From Monomorium pharaonis (lineage: Eukaryota; Arthropoda; Insecta; Hymenoptera; Formicidae): a stretch of DNA of 64,000 nt. Positions within the stretch are counted from its first letter, which is position 1. Each line of letters starts with the position of its first letter. Under the pieces are notes generated by a model. That model was not told where the DNA came from, did not search any database, and was given only the letters and a program-made list of their open reading frames with translations. Positions 44,940-57,292 of this stretch are shown here, piece after piece. The position numbers and the translations under genes are program-made. The DNA lies in contig NC_050467.1 in NCBI RefSeq assembly GCF_013373865.1, positions 6,967,237 through 7,031,236 of the forward strand, given 5' to 3'.

Positions 44940-45804
44940 GTAAGTGAAAGAGATTTTCTCAAGCAATTTATTTCAAATTGATTGGGACACCGTGAGCGAG
45001 AGATTGTTAGATCTAGATCTCACACTAAAAATATTTTTTTCTTATTTGAAAATAAAATATTTGGTACAGACGATTCGGTTCGCATTTCCATATTTTTTAT
45101 TTGTGTCAAGTAAACATATTATTGAGAAAGTAAAACACACAAATTCGCTGAGATTGACGCAATCAAGTTATTTGTTTGGTTTTTTTGTTTGATGTGATGA
45201 TTATTTGATTGCGCTCATCGCCAGTTAATGCATGGCGCCGCCGATAGGCGGCTTAACCTTTTCGGGAGTAAGATGCAGTCGACACGCTATATAAAGACCA
45301 CCTGCAACACGATCGAGACAAGCAATAATTAGCTTCCTACTCGACGTAAAAGAGGACCGCCACGTACATAATATTTTCACGATTTACTCATTTTAATTGA
45401 GTAAGCGATTCACTACAAAAAAAGTGAAATGTTCATTCCAGTCAAATGACGAGTTTATTTATTGAGCGAAAAATTCATTCTTATAAGAACTACGTACTGT
45501 TTAGCAGCTCATTATTGTTACGGCAACCAATTTTTTTCTTTCAGTGTACAATAATTTTATTTGAAGTAAGGTAAACATTTTGGTTACGGGAACTAAATAG
45601 CGACAATTAATTTTTTTGATTGTAATTAATAAACATTTAGTTGATTCTACTGTAACCAAATTATTTGATACAGTGTACCAAATTTTTGTTCCAACAACAA
45701 AATTACGTTTTTAAAATTGTTTCTTTAAATAGTTCCAAAAGGTTCTGAATTTCTTGACAGAAACAATTTAATGAGATATGTGCTTTATTATATCCAAAAT
45801 GCTA

Positions 45805-47593
45805 CGCGGAAAAAATTTTCTCTTAAAACTTAAATCTTTAATATTATGATAATTGTGTGACACGCAACATGGAGACTTCGAAGAATTTTATTCTAATTTT
45901 AATAAAATTTATCCAAGTAATTTTATATTATATTAGATAGAAGAAGCCACCCGGATATTATTTCTTAAACAAAAGCTAAAAATAAGATTTTGAAAACATA
46001 AACGTAGAAAGTGTCTTCTATCAGATTGTATAGAAAGTTTTATGATACTGTTTCATATTTTTTAGTACTGTTTTCTCAATATTAACATAAATAAAAATAA
46101 ACGTTTGAGAAATTGGACTCCAAAATTACCATAATAAATAGGTACATTTTTCTTTTCTTTTTTTTCTAACATGAGTTATTTGTATAAAAATATTTATTAA
46201 TTTGTATATATATAAATTTCTGAAAACCTTTCACCTCCGTGCAAAGCATTCCTTTTGATGATTATACAAATGTGCTATTTTGCAAGACACAACGCGTGAC
46301 ACAACGCAAAACACAAGAGACTATATATAAAGATTAAATTAAATTAGATTTTACACTTAAAGCTTTTACGACCATTGACGTTGCTTCCAATAGAAATAAA
46401 TTAGATTTATTTTTAGTATATTTTATATAAAAAAGCCATGAATGTATGAATTATAGATTTTTATTTCTTTAATTATCTAGGCAAATAATATTTTTTTCAA
46501 TATTATCAGTGCAATGTTTAGATTTTGAGAAAAAACTAGATGCCACTTAAGGGAGGCCTATGTCAGTATTGGCAGTCTTTCTCTATTGATTAAGTGATTA
46601 TTACAGACTCGCCTCAATTTGTTTTAAAATTTGAAAGGTTCAAATTTGAGAATTTGTAATCGGTAATAATTTGATTTGAAATCAATTGTCTATTTTGATT
46701 CACTTATATTTCTCGCATCCAATCTTGTAATTGTTTCCTAAAAATTCTTGCGATTAATTTTCTAAGAATCTACAATATCATTGAAAATACTGTATTATAT
46801 TAAAATTAGCATGTAATGTAAATCCAATTTGATTCGAAGAACATTTGATTCGAATTTGATTCGTATTTAGATCGAAGAGATTCTGAGTGAAAATTTCAAA
46901 TTCGATTTAATTCAATTTTGACATGAAGATGTTATCAAAGATCCGATTCGATTTGATTCGACCCCAAATACTTGATTCACACACTCTATTATATTATATT
47001 TGATATTATAATCGTATATTGTGTAACGGATATTGCCGCTAAGTGCGGCTATTTTCTTCGAGTGCGTTTACTTGCACGAATGAAAAATAGCCGATCCGCA
47101 CATGTTACACACGATCATTTCCGTTACCTGTGCGTCGAAGTGTAGTCCTTGAGTGTGAATTGACAGGTTAGCCAAGGTTAGGTTTGCGAAAGTGATGAAG
47201 CGTTACAATATGTATGTCGCGAGATGGCGATAAAATGTCGGTAATTTCTACGAGAGTTATCATATGCGTGTCGCGAGATGACGTGCCTGTAGTACGCGAG
47301 TGTGAGAATGAAGGGGAAAAATGATCAAGCGTGCGGAAATGATTCCTGCACGATTTTTCCACACACTTGATTGAGTGAGAGAATGAGTTACTTGTGCGAG
47401 AACTGTCCGTGTATAATCGACGACTCTGCGGCCGGTAGAGAGCCACGAAAAGAATCACTTTTGACGCGTACCATATGTAACAAAAAAATAGTTTGTTTAA
47501 ATTAAACAAAAATTATAGTAAAATTCTTCGAAGTTCATGTTGTCCCACGACTTCAATAATTTGGATAAATTCTGAGAGAAAATTCTCTACGTG
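45805..47593. mobile_element. Long CACGGAG-family element, ~100-bp inverted termini
   Basis: The left arm starts TA-CGCGGAAAAAATTTTCTC and runs through a TATGATAATTGTG stretch, then CAACATGGAG and CTTCGAAGAATTTTATTCTA. The right arm, inverted, carries TAGTAAAATTCTTCGAAG, CATGTTGTCCCACGAC, TTGGATAAATTCTGAG and AGAAAATTCTCTACGTG-TA. The span is 1.79 kb with TA on both sides. No transposase frame survives inside. The dispersed repeat at 47037-47490 lies just inside the right arm. It may be the longer relative from which the short palindromic MITEs derive. Confidence 0.6.
47037..47490 (-). repeat. Dispersed ~450-bp repeat, copy 3 (inverted)
   Basis: The reverse complement of this segment aligns by eye with 5485-5880 and 17757-18235 through the same ordered landmarks (TTTTTGTTACA, GTCGTCGATT, TGCAGG, CACGTCATCTCGCGACACGC, GATAACTCTCGTAGAAATTA, CGCAAACCTAACCTTGGC, and a final CGTTACACAA). 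It also contains a local hairpin, CGGCTATTTTC against GAAAAATAGCCG, near 47048-47093. Confidence 0.65.
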
Positions 47594-47716
47594 TACGATT
47601 TTAGGATGTTAAGAATAATGTTACATTTGTTCTCAATTGCGGGATAAAACGAGTCTTCGAAACCAAAACATTATTGTTATCGTTTCCTTTGGAGAAACAT
47701 TGAGATTAAACCGCAT

Positions 47717-47724
47717 GTCTCTTC

Positions 47725-47793
<69 letters not shown>
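47717..47793. repeat. (CT)n microsatellite
   Basis: About 77 bp of CT dinucleotides with a few interruptions, followed by CTTT repeats. Confidence 0.95.
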
Positions 47794-47795
<2 letters not shown>

Positions 47796-49916
47796 TCTTT
47801 CTTTCTTTTTCGAAGCAAGTTCTCGATGAACGCAGTTTATCGAAAACCCGTAATTACCCGCGAGTATAAGCGCGCGCATGCGCGCGAGTTTATCGTTGTT
47901 TTACATAGTAAAACGTCTCTCTTTTGCACTGAAAAGGAGAGAGAATATTACTATGTATCTCGGGTCTATAGGCTGACTTTCGCAGCCTGCACGAGACTTT
48001 TACGGCACTCGCACGTGGGATAGGTCAGGGTTAACTTCGTTGAGACTTCGACGGAGCGTCTCGTAATGCATCGAGCGGAACCTCGCTTGGACGAGACGAG
48101 ACGTACCGGGACCGTCTCCCGAGTGCACTTAATAATCCTGACAAGAGACACACGAGACAGCACGAGAGGTGACTTAGTGTGAAACCGACGCGAAGTAGGA
48201 AAAGAGAGACTCGATCCTGTCGGGCATGCGTCTTTTATTCCTTTTAATATTCCACGAATGTCGTACGTCATGTTATCTAAGCCACGTGTATCGTGACTGA
48301 AATAATATATGGAGCTGATTTGGGAAGCTAAACGGGTTCCAACGAAGTAAACAGCCTTGCCAAGTTGTTATACATAAAGGCGTAATTCTTGCAGTTTCTC
48401 GCTTTGTCGATAAGAGTCAGAATTCCAAAACGTTTTGCCGCCACGATGCTAATTGTTTGGTTCTACCGCGCGAATTTACTTAGCGTATTTAAAAATATCG
48501 CGAATTCAATAATTTCATGGTCATAGTTATAATTACTGTGTCTCCGATGATTACTGGCATTATTGTTTCAATCTTCTAGTGGTGTTCTTCTTCGACTCAT
48601 CTTTGTTTTTAATATTTATAACCCTACTGTTTGAATTTTTTATCATATTGTTATATGATAAAAATATGTTTATATGATCGAAAGCTTTAAGAAATGTAAA
48701 AATTTACAAAAAATCTTACATTAACAGTCATTAAAAAAAATTTTTTAAATAAAATATTAAAATAAAATATATTTTAGGTTAGGTTGATTCGAACAGAACA
48801 ACAGGATTTAAAAAATATTGTAATATTAGATTATCAACATAATATTTATGTATATGTTATATTATTGTTATATTATGTATATGTTATATTTAAAAGTTTT
48901 ATATAATTTTATTCAAAAATTATTTTCTTTATTCATTTTGTGTCATTTTTGAATAAATAAAGACTATAAAAACAGTTTATTAACTATTTTAAATTTTGTT
49001 ATAAATTTATAAATATTTATAAATATGTTATAAACTTTTTATATCGACTCTATTTTGATCATTCAACATATATGAAGTATGGTTAGGAAGTTAATTATTT
49101 TCTCGCGTACGGATATGTAAGAAAATTTATCTTGTAATAATAAAATCAGTTCTGTTCAATGCTTTTCCAGAATTTCTTGACGATAAATTAGACGATAAAG
49201 GATATGTTAGCATGCAGATTATAACACCATCGACGGTTAATGCGTTTTCGAGGAAGAGATGTTTATTTAGGTTGACTTCGTAATAATGCTGGCAGCGCAA
49301 GGCTTGAATCACTCTAGAAAGGAACTGTATGACCTGATCTGTTGCCAAAACGCTGTTGCGTACTTAGAAAATACTGTTGCGTATTTAGTGTCTATTTTTG
49401 CAAATGTGTATCAGCAGTATAAATGTGTGTGCACGTGCATCTAGATTTTTCTTGCTTCTCTTTGAAAGATTCCATTATTTTCAGTGATATTTATAACATT
49501 TATTTCTGATTTATTTTAAAATCTTTTAAGGAGGATCCTCATTCTTTTCACATAATACAAAAACTTGATAAAATTTTGAGAATAATTTTATAATTAATGA
49601 TCTTTATATAGAATGCGCTTGTAAAGATGTTTGTGCGTTTTTTATCATTATATCTTTATTGTTTATTAGATGTAAAGCAAAAGATATTTCTTTAAAAGCG
49701 TGTTCTAAATACGGACCAGTATATTGGCATTTTCCTGAATATTGTCGCGTGCAGTTAGTCTAAATTTTAAAATCTTACTCTAACCTTTTGATCCATCGGC
49801 ACCTGAATATTATTTTTACATCAAACTTCTATACCTTAATAATAAATTTGCCAAAATTTGCAACATATATACTTGGATATATCTCTCATAATAAATATAA
49901 ACTTCATAAATTCTCA

Positions 49917-49999
49917 TATTTCAATGAGCATGCTGTGTATAGAAATAATTAATATTAAAAATATTAATTATTTCTATACATAGCATACTTATTGAAAAT
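49917..49999. repeat. Near-perfect 80-bp hairpin
   Basis: The left arm TATTTCAATGAGCATGCTGT plus GTATAGAAATAATTAATATT is inverted immediately to the right after a 3-base centre, with only a few mismatches (CATGCTGTG against CATAGCATA; CAATGAG against CTTATTG). The hairpin is AT-rich and lies in the intron. It could be a small palindromic MITE or a structured RNA. Confidence 0.7.
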
Positions 50000-50686
50000 A
50001 TATAAATCTTTACTTAGAATTCGTGAAAAGGTTAAATAATAACACTTAATAAAACGCACTCGTGTCAAAGCGCGAAGAGATTGAAATGAAAGTGTTTTCT
50101 ATTGCAAACAAGAACCGTGGGATTCCGTAATCGATTCCAACCGAGCCCAGACTATAACCTCTTGCTAATCGACTACCGCCGCGGCTCACTGCGTTCGATA
50201 CTTTACAAGCCGTGAGAGTAAAATTATCACAGCCCGATGCAGCAATTCTTTTGCGATCGAGCAAAAATAAACGTTCTAAAAAAAATGTTTCTTTCGATAC
50301 ACAGGATGTGTTGTTTCATCTCTACGGCACCGTTTGTTTATGAAAAATTCTGAATATAAGAAATCGTTGGATTTCTCGAAAGCATTGATTAATCCATAAA
50401 CATATATTTTTTAACAGTAAAAGCAAATTCCTTATCAAGACTTAATCAATTAAATGTACATACATTATCTTATTTATAGAATGTTAAATGCAACATTGTC
50501 GTATCGAGATGTTCAAGTTGGCATTAAATTGGTAATTAAATCGTTATACAAATGTATTACGATACACAGATTGTGTTACGATAGGAAGATGTTGCCCTAG
50601 ACGTTAGACATCGATCGATACATGTTTGAGAAAATAAAACGGTGGACGTGAGAGATGCCTTTACGGAAGAAAAGGGTGATACTTAC

Positions 50687-50784
50687 GGCCTGGATCAGAG
50701 CGAATTTAGAGGTCAAATCGGAACCAGATCGATGGGAGGCTGCCAGCTGGGCGACCTCGACCCCGACCCATCCCAACTTGCAAT
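50687..50784 (-). CDS. Candidate nested coding exon, unrecognised
   Basis: On the minus strand an acceptor (CACCTGGTCTAG, ending 50785) and a strong donor (GTAAGTAT from 50686) bound a 98-nt open segment: two bases plus 32 codons, reading CKLGWVGVEVAQLAASHRSG then SDLTSKFALIQA. The composition is GC-rich against AT-rich flanks. The motif faintly recalls a transporter loop, but I cannot assign it. A complete ATG open frame of 65 codons lies on the opposite strand (50655-50852), so either strand or neither may be coding. Confidence 0.3.
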
Positions 50785-50866
50785 CTAGACCAGGTGACAC
50801 GCCGGATCTCCTTTTTTACAGTCTCAGGAAGATTGCAGTAACGCGCTTGTAATAATATCTAACTCC

Positions 50867-50935
50867 TCGAGGTCACACATTATCCCACAATTACCAAATT
50901 TTGAGGGTAAATTTTAAGAGAAAATTCTCTCCGTG
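50867..50935. mobile_element. Half of a CACGGAG-family MITE
   Basis: GAGGTCACACATTATCCCAC, then AATTACCAAATTTTGAGGGT and GAGAAAATTCTCTCCGTG, match the right arm of 11481-11693 very closely. There is no corresponding left arm nearby, so only half the palindrome is present. It is followed by TA. Confidence 0.8.
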
Positions 50936-53624
50936 TATCTTTTCAAACGTTATGGTCTAAGTATTTAAAACAATTGAATTGGTCTTTGAAAACAAGTCAA
51001 TTTTATTCGAAATTGAGATTGAGAAATAGGGAAGGTAGATACACAACTTCTTTCAAATATATCAGTTTTGACAAAAATTGACTGTTATATTGTTTTTGAA
51101 AAGACCGATTAAATTGTATATTTGTGGAACTCACATGTCTTTAATTTAATGGAATATTTGCTAAAGTATTCTGTAAAGCTAAAACTTTAAAGTTATCTAT
51201 TCAAATACCAACTTCTATGATTTGAATTTCAAATCCGAATTATTCGAAAATTTCCAATCTGAGAGGGGGGTTCGAATACAAATCATATATATTCACAATT
51301 TTCTAACGTTATGTTTATAAAATTATATTATATAATTAATATCATGTTATTTTCATTAATATTATGCTATTATATTGGTAATTAAAAGTAATGTATATAT
51401 CAACGATTTGATTCAAATAAAACTTTAATTTGATTTAATTTTATTCGAATTCAAACAAAGTAATTAAATTCGAATTTGATTCGATTTGGGATCGAAAAAT
51501 TGATTTGCACATCTTTAAATTAAAATAAAATAAAATTTTGTCTTTCTTATTATCTATTTCGTGTATTATCCATATGATTCAATATTACATGTTTGTTTGT
51601 TGTATATTTTGTTTATAGCATATATCGATTAATTCTGAGTGCAGATAAGAACGCAGACCTACTGTAGGCTCTGTCGTCTCAGTACCCATGTGACTTGATA
51701 TATTCTAGTTGAGAAACACGACCGCGCGCGGCAGCACCTTACTATATTCATTTTAGCTGACTAAAACCAACATCTCATGTCATAGCTTTTAACACCTCGT
51801 AATAGTTTGTCAAGTTCTAATTAACTGTTATTTGTTTGCACATTTTTTGTATCACTGTATATAAGTCGACACCCGTACATAATAATGGAAAAAAGAGGAA
51901 GAGAAGGCAAGAAAAAAAAAAGAGAACGCACGTCTAGAGAACATAATTGAACAGAGCAGACTTAATGCTGCGATATCATGTCCGATCGGCAAAGAAAGAA
52001 AGCAATCTCCCGGATAAATCAGCTGGCATGGCTTATCGATCTTCCACAACGTAGTGACTTAATTGATTCCTCGGCGTGCGCGGCAAACCGTATCGGAAGA
52101 TTTATTCGTCTGCGGAATTAATTCTGTTGCAGCAACCAATTCTTGTTGAGTAATAAGCTGTGCATGACCGTATAAAACTGGATCCGTACAAAATGAAATA
52201 AAGAACGTGAACGAATACGAATGGACGAACGTTGACGAGTACGAACCGTAAATACGGACGCAAATTCTTATGTTACACTGAAAAGAAATTAATGTTCACA
52301 TAAATATTAATATACAATAATTGGAATAAGATTGTGATATGTATAATACAATTAAAGAGAAAAAATGCTAATAATGGTTATAGCAGGATCTTAACGTTTA
52401 TCACACGTGTAAAATTCAATATGTAGGCTGGATTTCTTTTTAAAATTTTACAGGAAAAAAATTAAAACGGGTTTTCTTTGATATATAGGTTTTCTACCAA
52501 TTCTTAATTTACTATTAAAGTGAATGCACTACGATCGCGAAATTAATCAACGCGCGAATAAAATTGCCAAAGAAAAATTAAAATTTTTAGATTCTTCTCT
52601 CTCTTTTTCTCGTAGATGATGATTGTTTGATAAGTGAATGCGCGGGATTTTTTCTAATTCTTTTTTCAGTGGAGTCGCTTTTGCGGCGAGTAATAAATGA
52701 CTGTATACAGCATACTTTATATTCGCGTTGATCTTGATCACGTATGATTGTAATTTGATGCTGTGGTGAGATTGCGAGATTTTGATTTTGATATTGTCTT
52801 TGCGGTTGTGGTTACGCGATGGAAAACTGAGGTTTGCAACGAGTATTTTTTTGTACGCTGCTAGATGTCATCTGACCTGTTTCGATCATGTTGATTCAGA
52901 GAGTATCCGAAATGAGTAGAAATATTATTTAACTATAATGTCGCTTCATAATATGATTAAAATAAGGTTATTATACCAGTTGCTGAGCAATCAGCAGTAA
53001 ATGACTATTTATATAACGAAAATATTAAAATATGAAAACTTTAAAATAATAAATTAAATTTTTTTAGATCTAACATTTTTATACGCATTGGATTAAAAAT
53101 TACTTAAAATTATATTAAATAAAAAAGGCAAATATATACTTTATTTTAATAAATCTATAACAGGAATTTATTATAAAAACTAAACAATATTTAATTAACT
53201 AAAGATGTACGCTTATAAAATATGTATTTCCTTTTTTTTTTTAAGAAAAATTTTTATTGCTGGTCACTAGTACGCATTGATCATTAAAGCTCATCAGTCA
53301 TTAGTACTTTTTTACGTTTTTCACTTTTTAAATCAAAACTATTATTTTTTTTCCTTTTTGTAAAAATAACATATTAAATTAAAAAAAAAAATTGTTATTA
53401 ATGTTAAGTTATTTGAGTTTTTCTTTTTTGTATACGTACTATAATTCACAATATATTATACATCGTAAATTTCTTATTTCGTCATTGGTTAGTGCAATGA
53501 TTCCATTATTCTTATTTATTTAGTTAGCTGTATATATAATAATTTAATTATTTATTTTTCAATGTTCTTGTTTACTTATCTATGTATAACATTTGTCCCT
53601 TCAACTAAAATGATTATTGTTCAG

Positions 53625-53765
53625 GGTATCCTTCGGCTCGAGCAAAGGGTCGATGGTGGAAACCCTCGTTTACGAGACCCCAGTGCAAGAGGAACCTGAG
53701 ATCAATCACTTTCTGGACCACAACGGCCGTCTACCTCCTCCTATGATACCTGTGCCTGATACTGA
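53625..53765 (+). CDS. Coding exon of the same unrecognised gene, exon B
   Basis: The exon lies between a TTGTTCAG acceptor and a GTAAGT donor (53766) and is 141 nt, phase 2 to phase 2. Joined to exon A it reads LK-RVSFGSSKGSMVETLV, then YETPVQEEPEI and LDHNGRLPPPMIPVPDTE. The junction forms K-R-V-S-F, which fits the [RK]-V-x-F docking motif for protein phosphatase 1. The symmetric phase means the exon could be skipped without shifting the frame. The protein continues beyond; no further exon of the right phase was identified in the window. Confidence 0.75.
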
Positions 53766-54019
53766 GTAAGTCATGATCTCGCAAAATCAGGTTATTATCG
53801 AAATTTTATCCTAAATCTCTTGATTTCTTTTTTTTTATTTTAAAGTCCAAAATATTTTTATCGTATTCTTAAATAATACATTTGTCGAATTAATTGTTGA
53901 GAAGATGTGCGCGCATGGAGCGAATTCTCTGGGACAGATGGTAGAAAAGTATATATATATATAACAGGGTTATTTTTAGCAGTAGAATTAACATTCTTTG
54001 TGTGTAAGAAGCATATGTA
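53766..54019. other. Start of the next intron, AT-rich
   Basis: This is intronic sequence after the GTAAGT donor, with a short (TA)n run near 53949-53962. Nothing else is recognised. Confidence 0.45.
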
Positions 54020-54143
54020 GGGTGCGTTCGGGGAGACGCTATTAACGCTATCAGCATCAGTCTATCTTCATTGCTCATTAAAAGTAGAACGAGGATAGAC
54101 CGATGCTGATAGCGCTAATAGCGTTCTTCCCCAAACGCACCCC
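54020..54143. mobile_element. Palindromic MITE with GGGTGCGTT termini
   Basis: GGGTGCGTTCGGGGAGACGC with TATTAACGCTATCAGCATC pairs with the inverted GATGCTGATAGCGCTAATAG and CGTTCTTCCCCAAACGCACC. The arms of about 47 bp flank a loop of about 29 bp. TA lies on both sides, with one extra C at the right end. There is no coding capacity and the superfamily is uncertain. Confidence 0.75.
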
Positions 54144-57100
54144 TAATGTCACATTATATACACACAAATTTGATCGTGCGATGAGTTAGTTTTTACATGA
54201 ATCATAATTTTGATTGGCAGCAAGAGAGAATGAGATACCGTGCCACACAGGCACGTGTATATTGAATATGACGCACGCGTCGGTTTGTTTTTCGCGAGCA
54301 GTCGTAACTTTGGCAACAACTCGTAAATTAGTGCCCCGAAGTTTCGATCGCGGAAGCCGATTATCGCGGGTAAATCGCATCCTCGAGAGCCGCCCACGCA
54401 CGTGCGTGGCGTGACGTCAACCGGCGCACCCGACACCGAAATAACGTCCGTTTCTATCATGCGCATGCATCGAGGAGCAATGCCAGATCACGCGGAAATC
54501 GACGCGTCATCTGTAAATATCAGATCAGCCCACCAAATCGAAACGTGACGGGAAATCTCGTCGCCGTTGCACAAAATCCCTCTCTGAATTACGTTTCGCG
54601 TTTCCCTCCCCCCCCCCCCGGCGAACAGACATTCGTCGTTAAATAACGGGATACCGAGTCAGTCAGGGGTTTGTGACGATTGTATTAGCGTTTCGCGATG
54701 GATCAGCTTAATCGAAAATTTCTGCGCGAAAGATGAAAGTCATACATTTTATTCCCCCCTTATCTTTAATTTTCAGATTGACAGGAAAGTTCGTTAATAT
54801 TTCACAAAAGATAGCTTTAAGAAAATCGTAATTATTATTCATTACAAATTGTATATTATAATGGATAATAAATTTTAATCAATTTTTCGTTTTTCAACAA
54901 ACAGTGGATGTTTTTATAGAACTTTTTATATAGAAATAAGATGTAATTTTTACTTTATTAATATTAAAATTTCCACTCATTGTACATAGATTTATTATTT
55001 TCAACATTTTTTTTAAAAAGTAAGAAAAAATAGGGAAGAATTTTTTAGCAATAAAAAATCTACCATGATTCACCTTTACTTCTTTACTACTGGGATGCAA
55101 AAATGAGGAGTCTACTCTCGAATTAAATCTCGATGCACATTCGCTCAATCCGTATTACCATTTTTAAATAATTCGTCAAGTCCAATCGTTGCTCTAATTT
55201 TTCTGTCTTGTATTTTTTTTTATTCGTGTAACTTTTAATTATATTTTTCCCCAAGACTTCTCCCCAAGACGTTGTGCGACTATACATACTATTTACCGCG
55301 CGTCTCACACAGGCATCTCATTTTCGATCGTGAATACACAATAACGGAGATGCCATTAGATATTCCTGGCGCGCGCGAGCATCGTCGTTTAACCGGATCA
55401 AACGCGATAACGATCGCGTCGTAGCGATAAGTAGCCGGCCATTAGGAGAAATACGCGTGGGCGTATTTTCCTTCGGAGGTGCGAAGGTAACTTTCAAGAC
55501 GCGACACGTTGTCTCTCGGGAATGTAATAGTGTTGTACGTACAATATATGCGCGAGGTTGACTTTGACCTGTCTCATTATATCCCGAGGCTTCTTTTTGC
55601 GCGCTAATAGAAACTCTTTACGCGACTTATTCACTAGGCGCGAGGCACTGCCGTGTTCTTCGATACAGTAAGCTTTTAGTTGAAACAATTTTTCTACAAT
55701 AAATTAATATTATGCCAATGATCTACAGTATAAAGAGGAAACTGCTTTGCCAAATATTGATTGAGTTATAAATCGGTTTCAAAGTTGCCAATTCCGATAC
55801 GCAAACAACTGTCCCCATCACAGCAATACCCACTCCCCATTAAGGACTATAGTCATTAATAATGGCCTTAGTCGGGCTAGCGTCACTGTTAATGGCTGTA
55901 GTCTCCAATAGAGGAGATGCTGCTGTAGTGGGGATGGTAGCCTGCAAATGTGACGATATATTTGAAGAGCTTGTAATGAGCATTAATTATGATATCATAT
56001 TTAAAGAGTTGTGTAATGAACATTTCATAAGTCTTATACGAAAATGATATGGTAACATTTAATCTTTCATTCCAAAATATTCCTCAAATTCCCTTCTTTC
56101 TCTCATAAATTAAAAATTCCTATATTTTGTTATAAAACTCCCATAAAACTCAATGCTATTTTAGGAAGTTATTTTGCGAAGAAAACACGTCCGAAAGATT
56201 TGAAGATATTTAGGAACGTACACCTCAATCACATAATATTTTATTTTTAAAATTTAATTAAGGTTTTATATTATATGAAAAGAAAAACTCCTTAAGGGCA
56301 TTTTAATCTTACTAGCGCGTGCGATCATGATCAAATGTTCGTCGACGGCAATTTAGTAATGAAATTTCGTGACTTTGACGGTTATCGCGTCGATGCCGAT
56401 ATTACGCGGCGATAAGATTACGAGATGATTAAGAGCGTCTCGAGAAAGACGGAGATTCGATAAGTGCAATGCGACACCGCTTCATTTATTGCCAGTTGCG
56501 CGCGCGATCGCGAGTCCGCGCTTTCCGGCGAGGTACGAAAAGAGCACGGAGTGCTAAAGTACGCGGGCATAGAGAACGGACGTATAGCTAGCTCTTTTTT
56601 TCGCGGATTCGCTCTCGTGCCGATGAGATCATCGTAATTCTTTACTCGCGCGCTGTTACGTGTGCCGAGGATTTTGTAATCACCCGCGTGATTGTCATAT
56701 TCAAACGTAGGAGAGATCCGTTGGCAACCGTACGAAGTCAGCACGGTGAGTACCTCGCCGCTGAATAATGCAGCAAACGTGCTTTGCCTCTTACCAGTCC
56801 CCCCCACGTGACGTTTGTTTGCTGATGTGCGTTGGGGTTCAAGTTTGGAAATAAAGCTCTTCGTTTTTAACGTCACTGTGTGCTCGCAAAAACCAACGAT
56901 AATATATAATTTATAAGAGCATTGAAAAGCTTGACACTATTGCTTGCCGAGTGAGATTTGTTGTCTGGCGTGTGTCAATAAATGTTCATTATTAAAAGCA
57001 TATAATGATAAAATATATATTATATCTATAATAAATTTATACGCGTTTTTTTGTTTTAAATGCATAGATTAAATCTAAAATAGATCACTGGAATAATTAA

Positions 57101-57292
57101 TACAATCGATTTATTGTACACAAAGAAGATAGACAAAATCATTTATTATTTGAATATTTGTTAATCTTTTACTTTCACTTTCCCAAACTTATTCTATCGC
57201 CGACTAAATTTTCGGAAAGAAATATTTTTTATTTTTAAATACCACAAATTTTGTCTGGAAATTTTAATTAGGAGTTAGTTATAGTTGTATAC
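54144..57292. other. Noncoding stretch with several GC islands
   Basis: GC-rich islands at 54180-54660, 55300-55650 and 56320-56860 carry open frames, for example 105 codons on the minus strand at 54149-54466 and 152 codons at 56418-56876. The longer one lacks an ATG in its first two thirds. No domains or paired splice sites support a gene. A weak inverted pair (CCCCATCACAGCA at 55813 and TGCTGTAGTGGGG at 55921) may mark a decayed element. Confidence 0.4.

Larger units (their letters stand above)
44940..53624 (+). other. 8.7-kb intron loaded with repeats
   Basis: This intron is delimited by GTAAGT at 44940 and an acceptor TTATTGTTCAG ending at 53624. It contains a 1.8-kb CACGGAG-family element, a dispersed repeat copy, a (CT)n tract, an 80-bp hairpin, a MITE half and a possible nested minus-strand exon at 50687-50784. 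AT-rich inverted blocks around 45408-45690 (GTAACC/GGTTAC and CACTG-type motifs) may be further decayed elements. The rest shows nothing recognisable. Confidence 0.6.

Noticed and set aside
55813..55933. Inverted pair CCCCATCACAGCA / TGCTGTAGTGGGG
   Set aside because: The arms are short with two mismatches, and there is no target duplication or second copy; the support is not enough to call an element.
56418..56876. Minus-strand open frame of 152 codons
   Set aside because: It has no ATG until the last third, no recognisable motif and no paired splice sites; a GC-rich island with few stop codons explains it.
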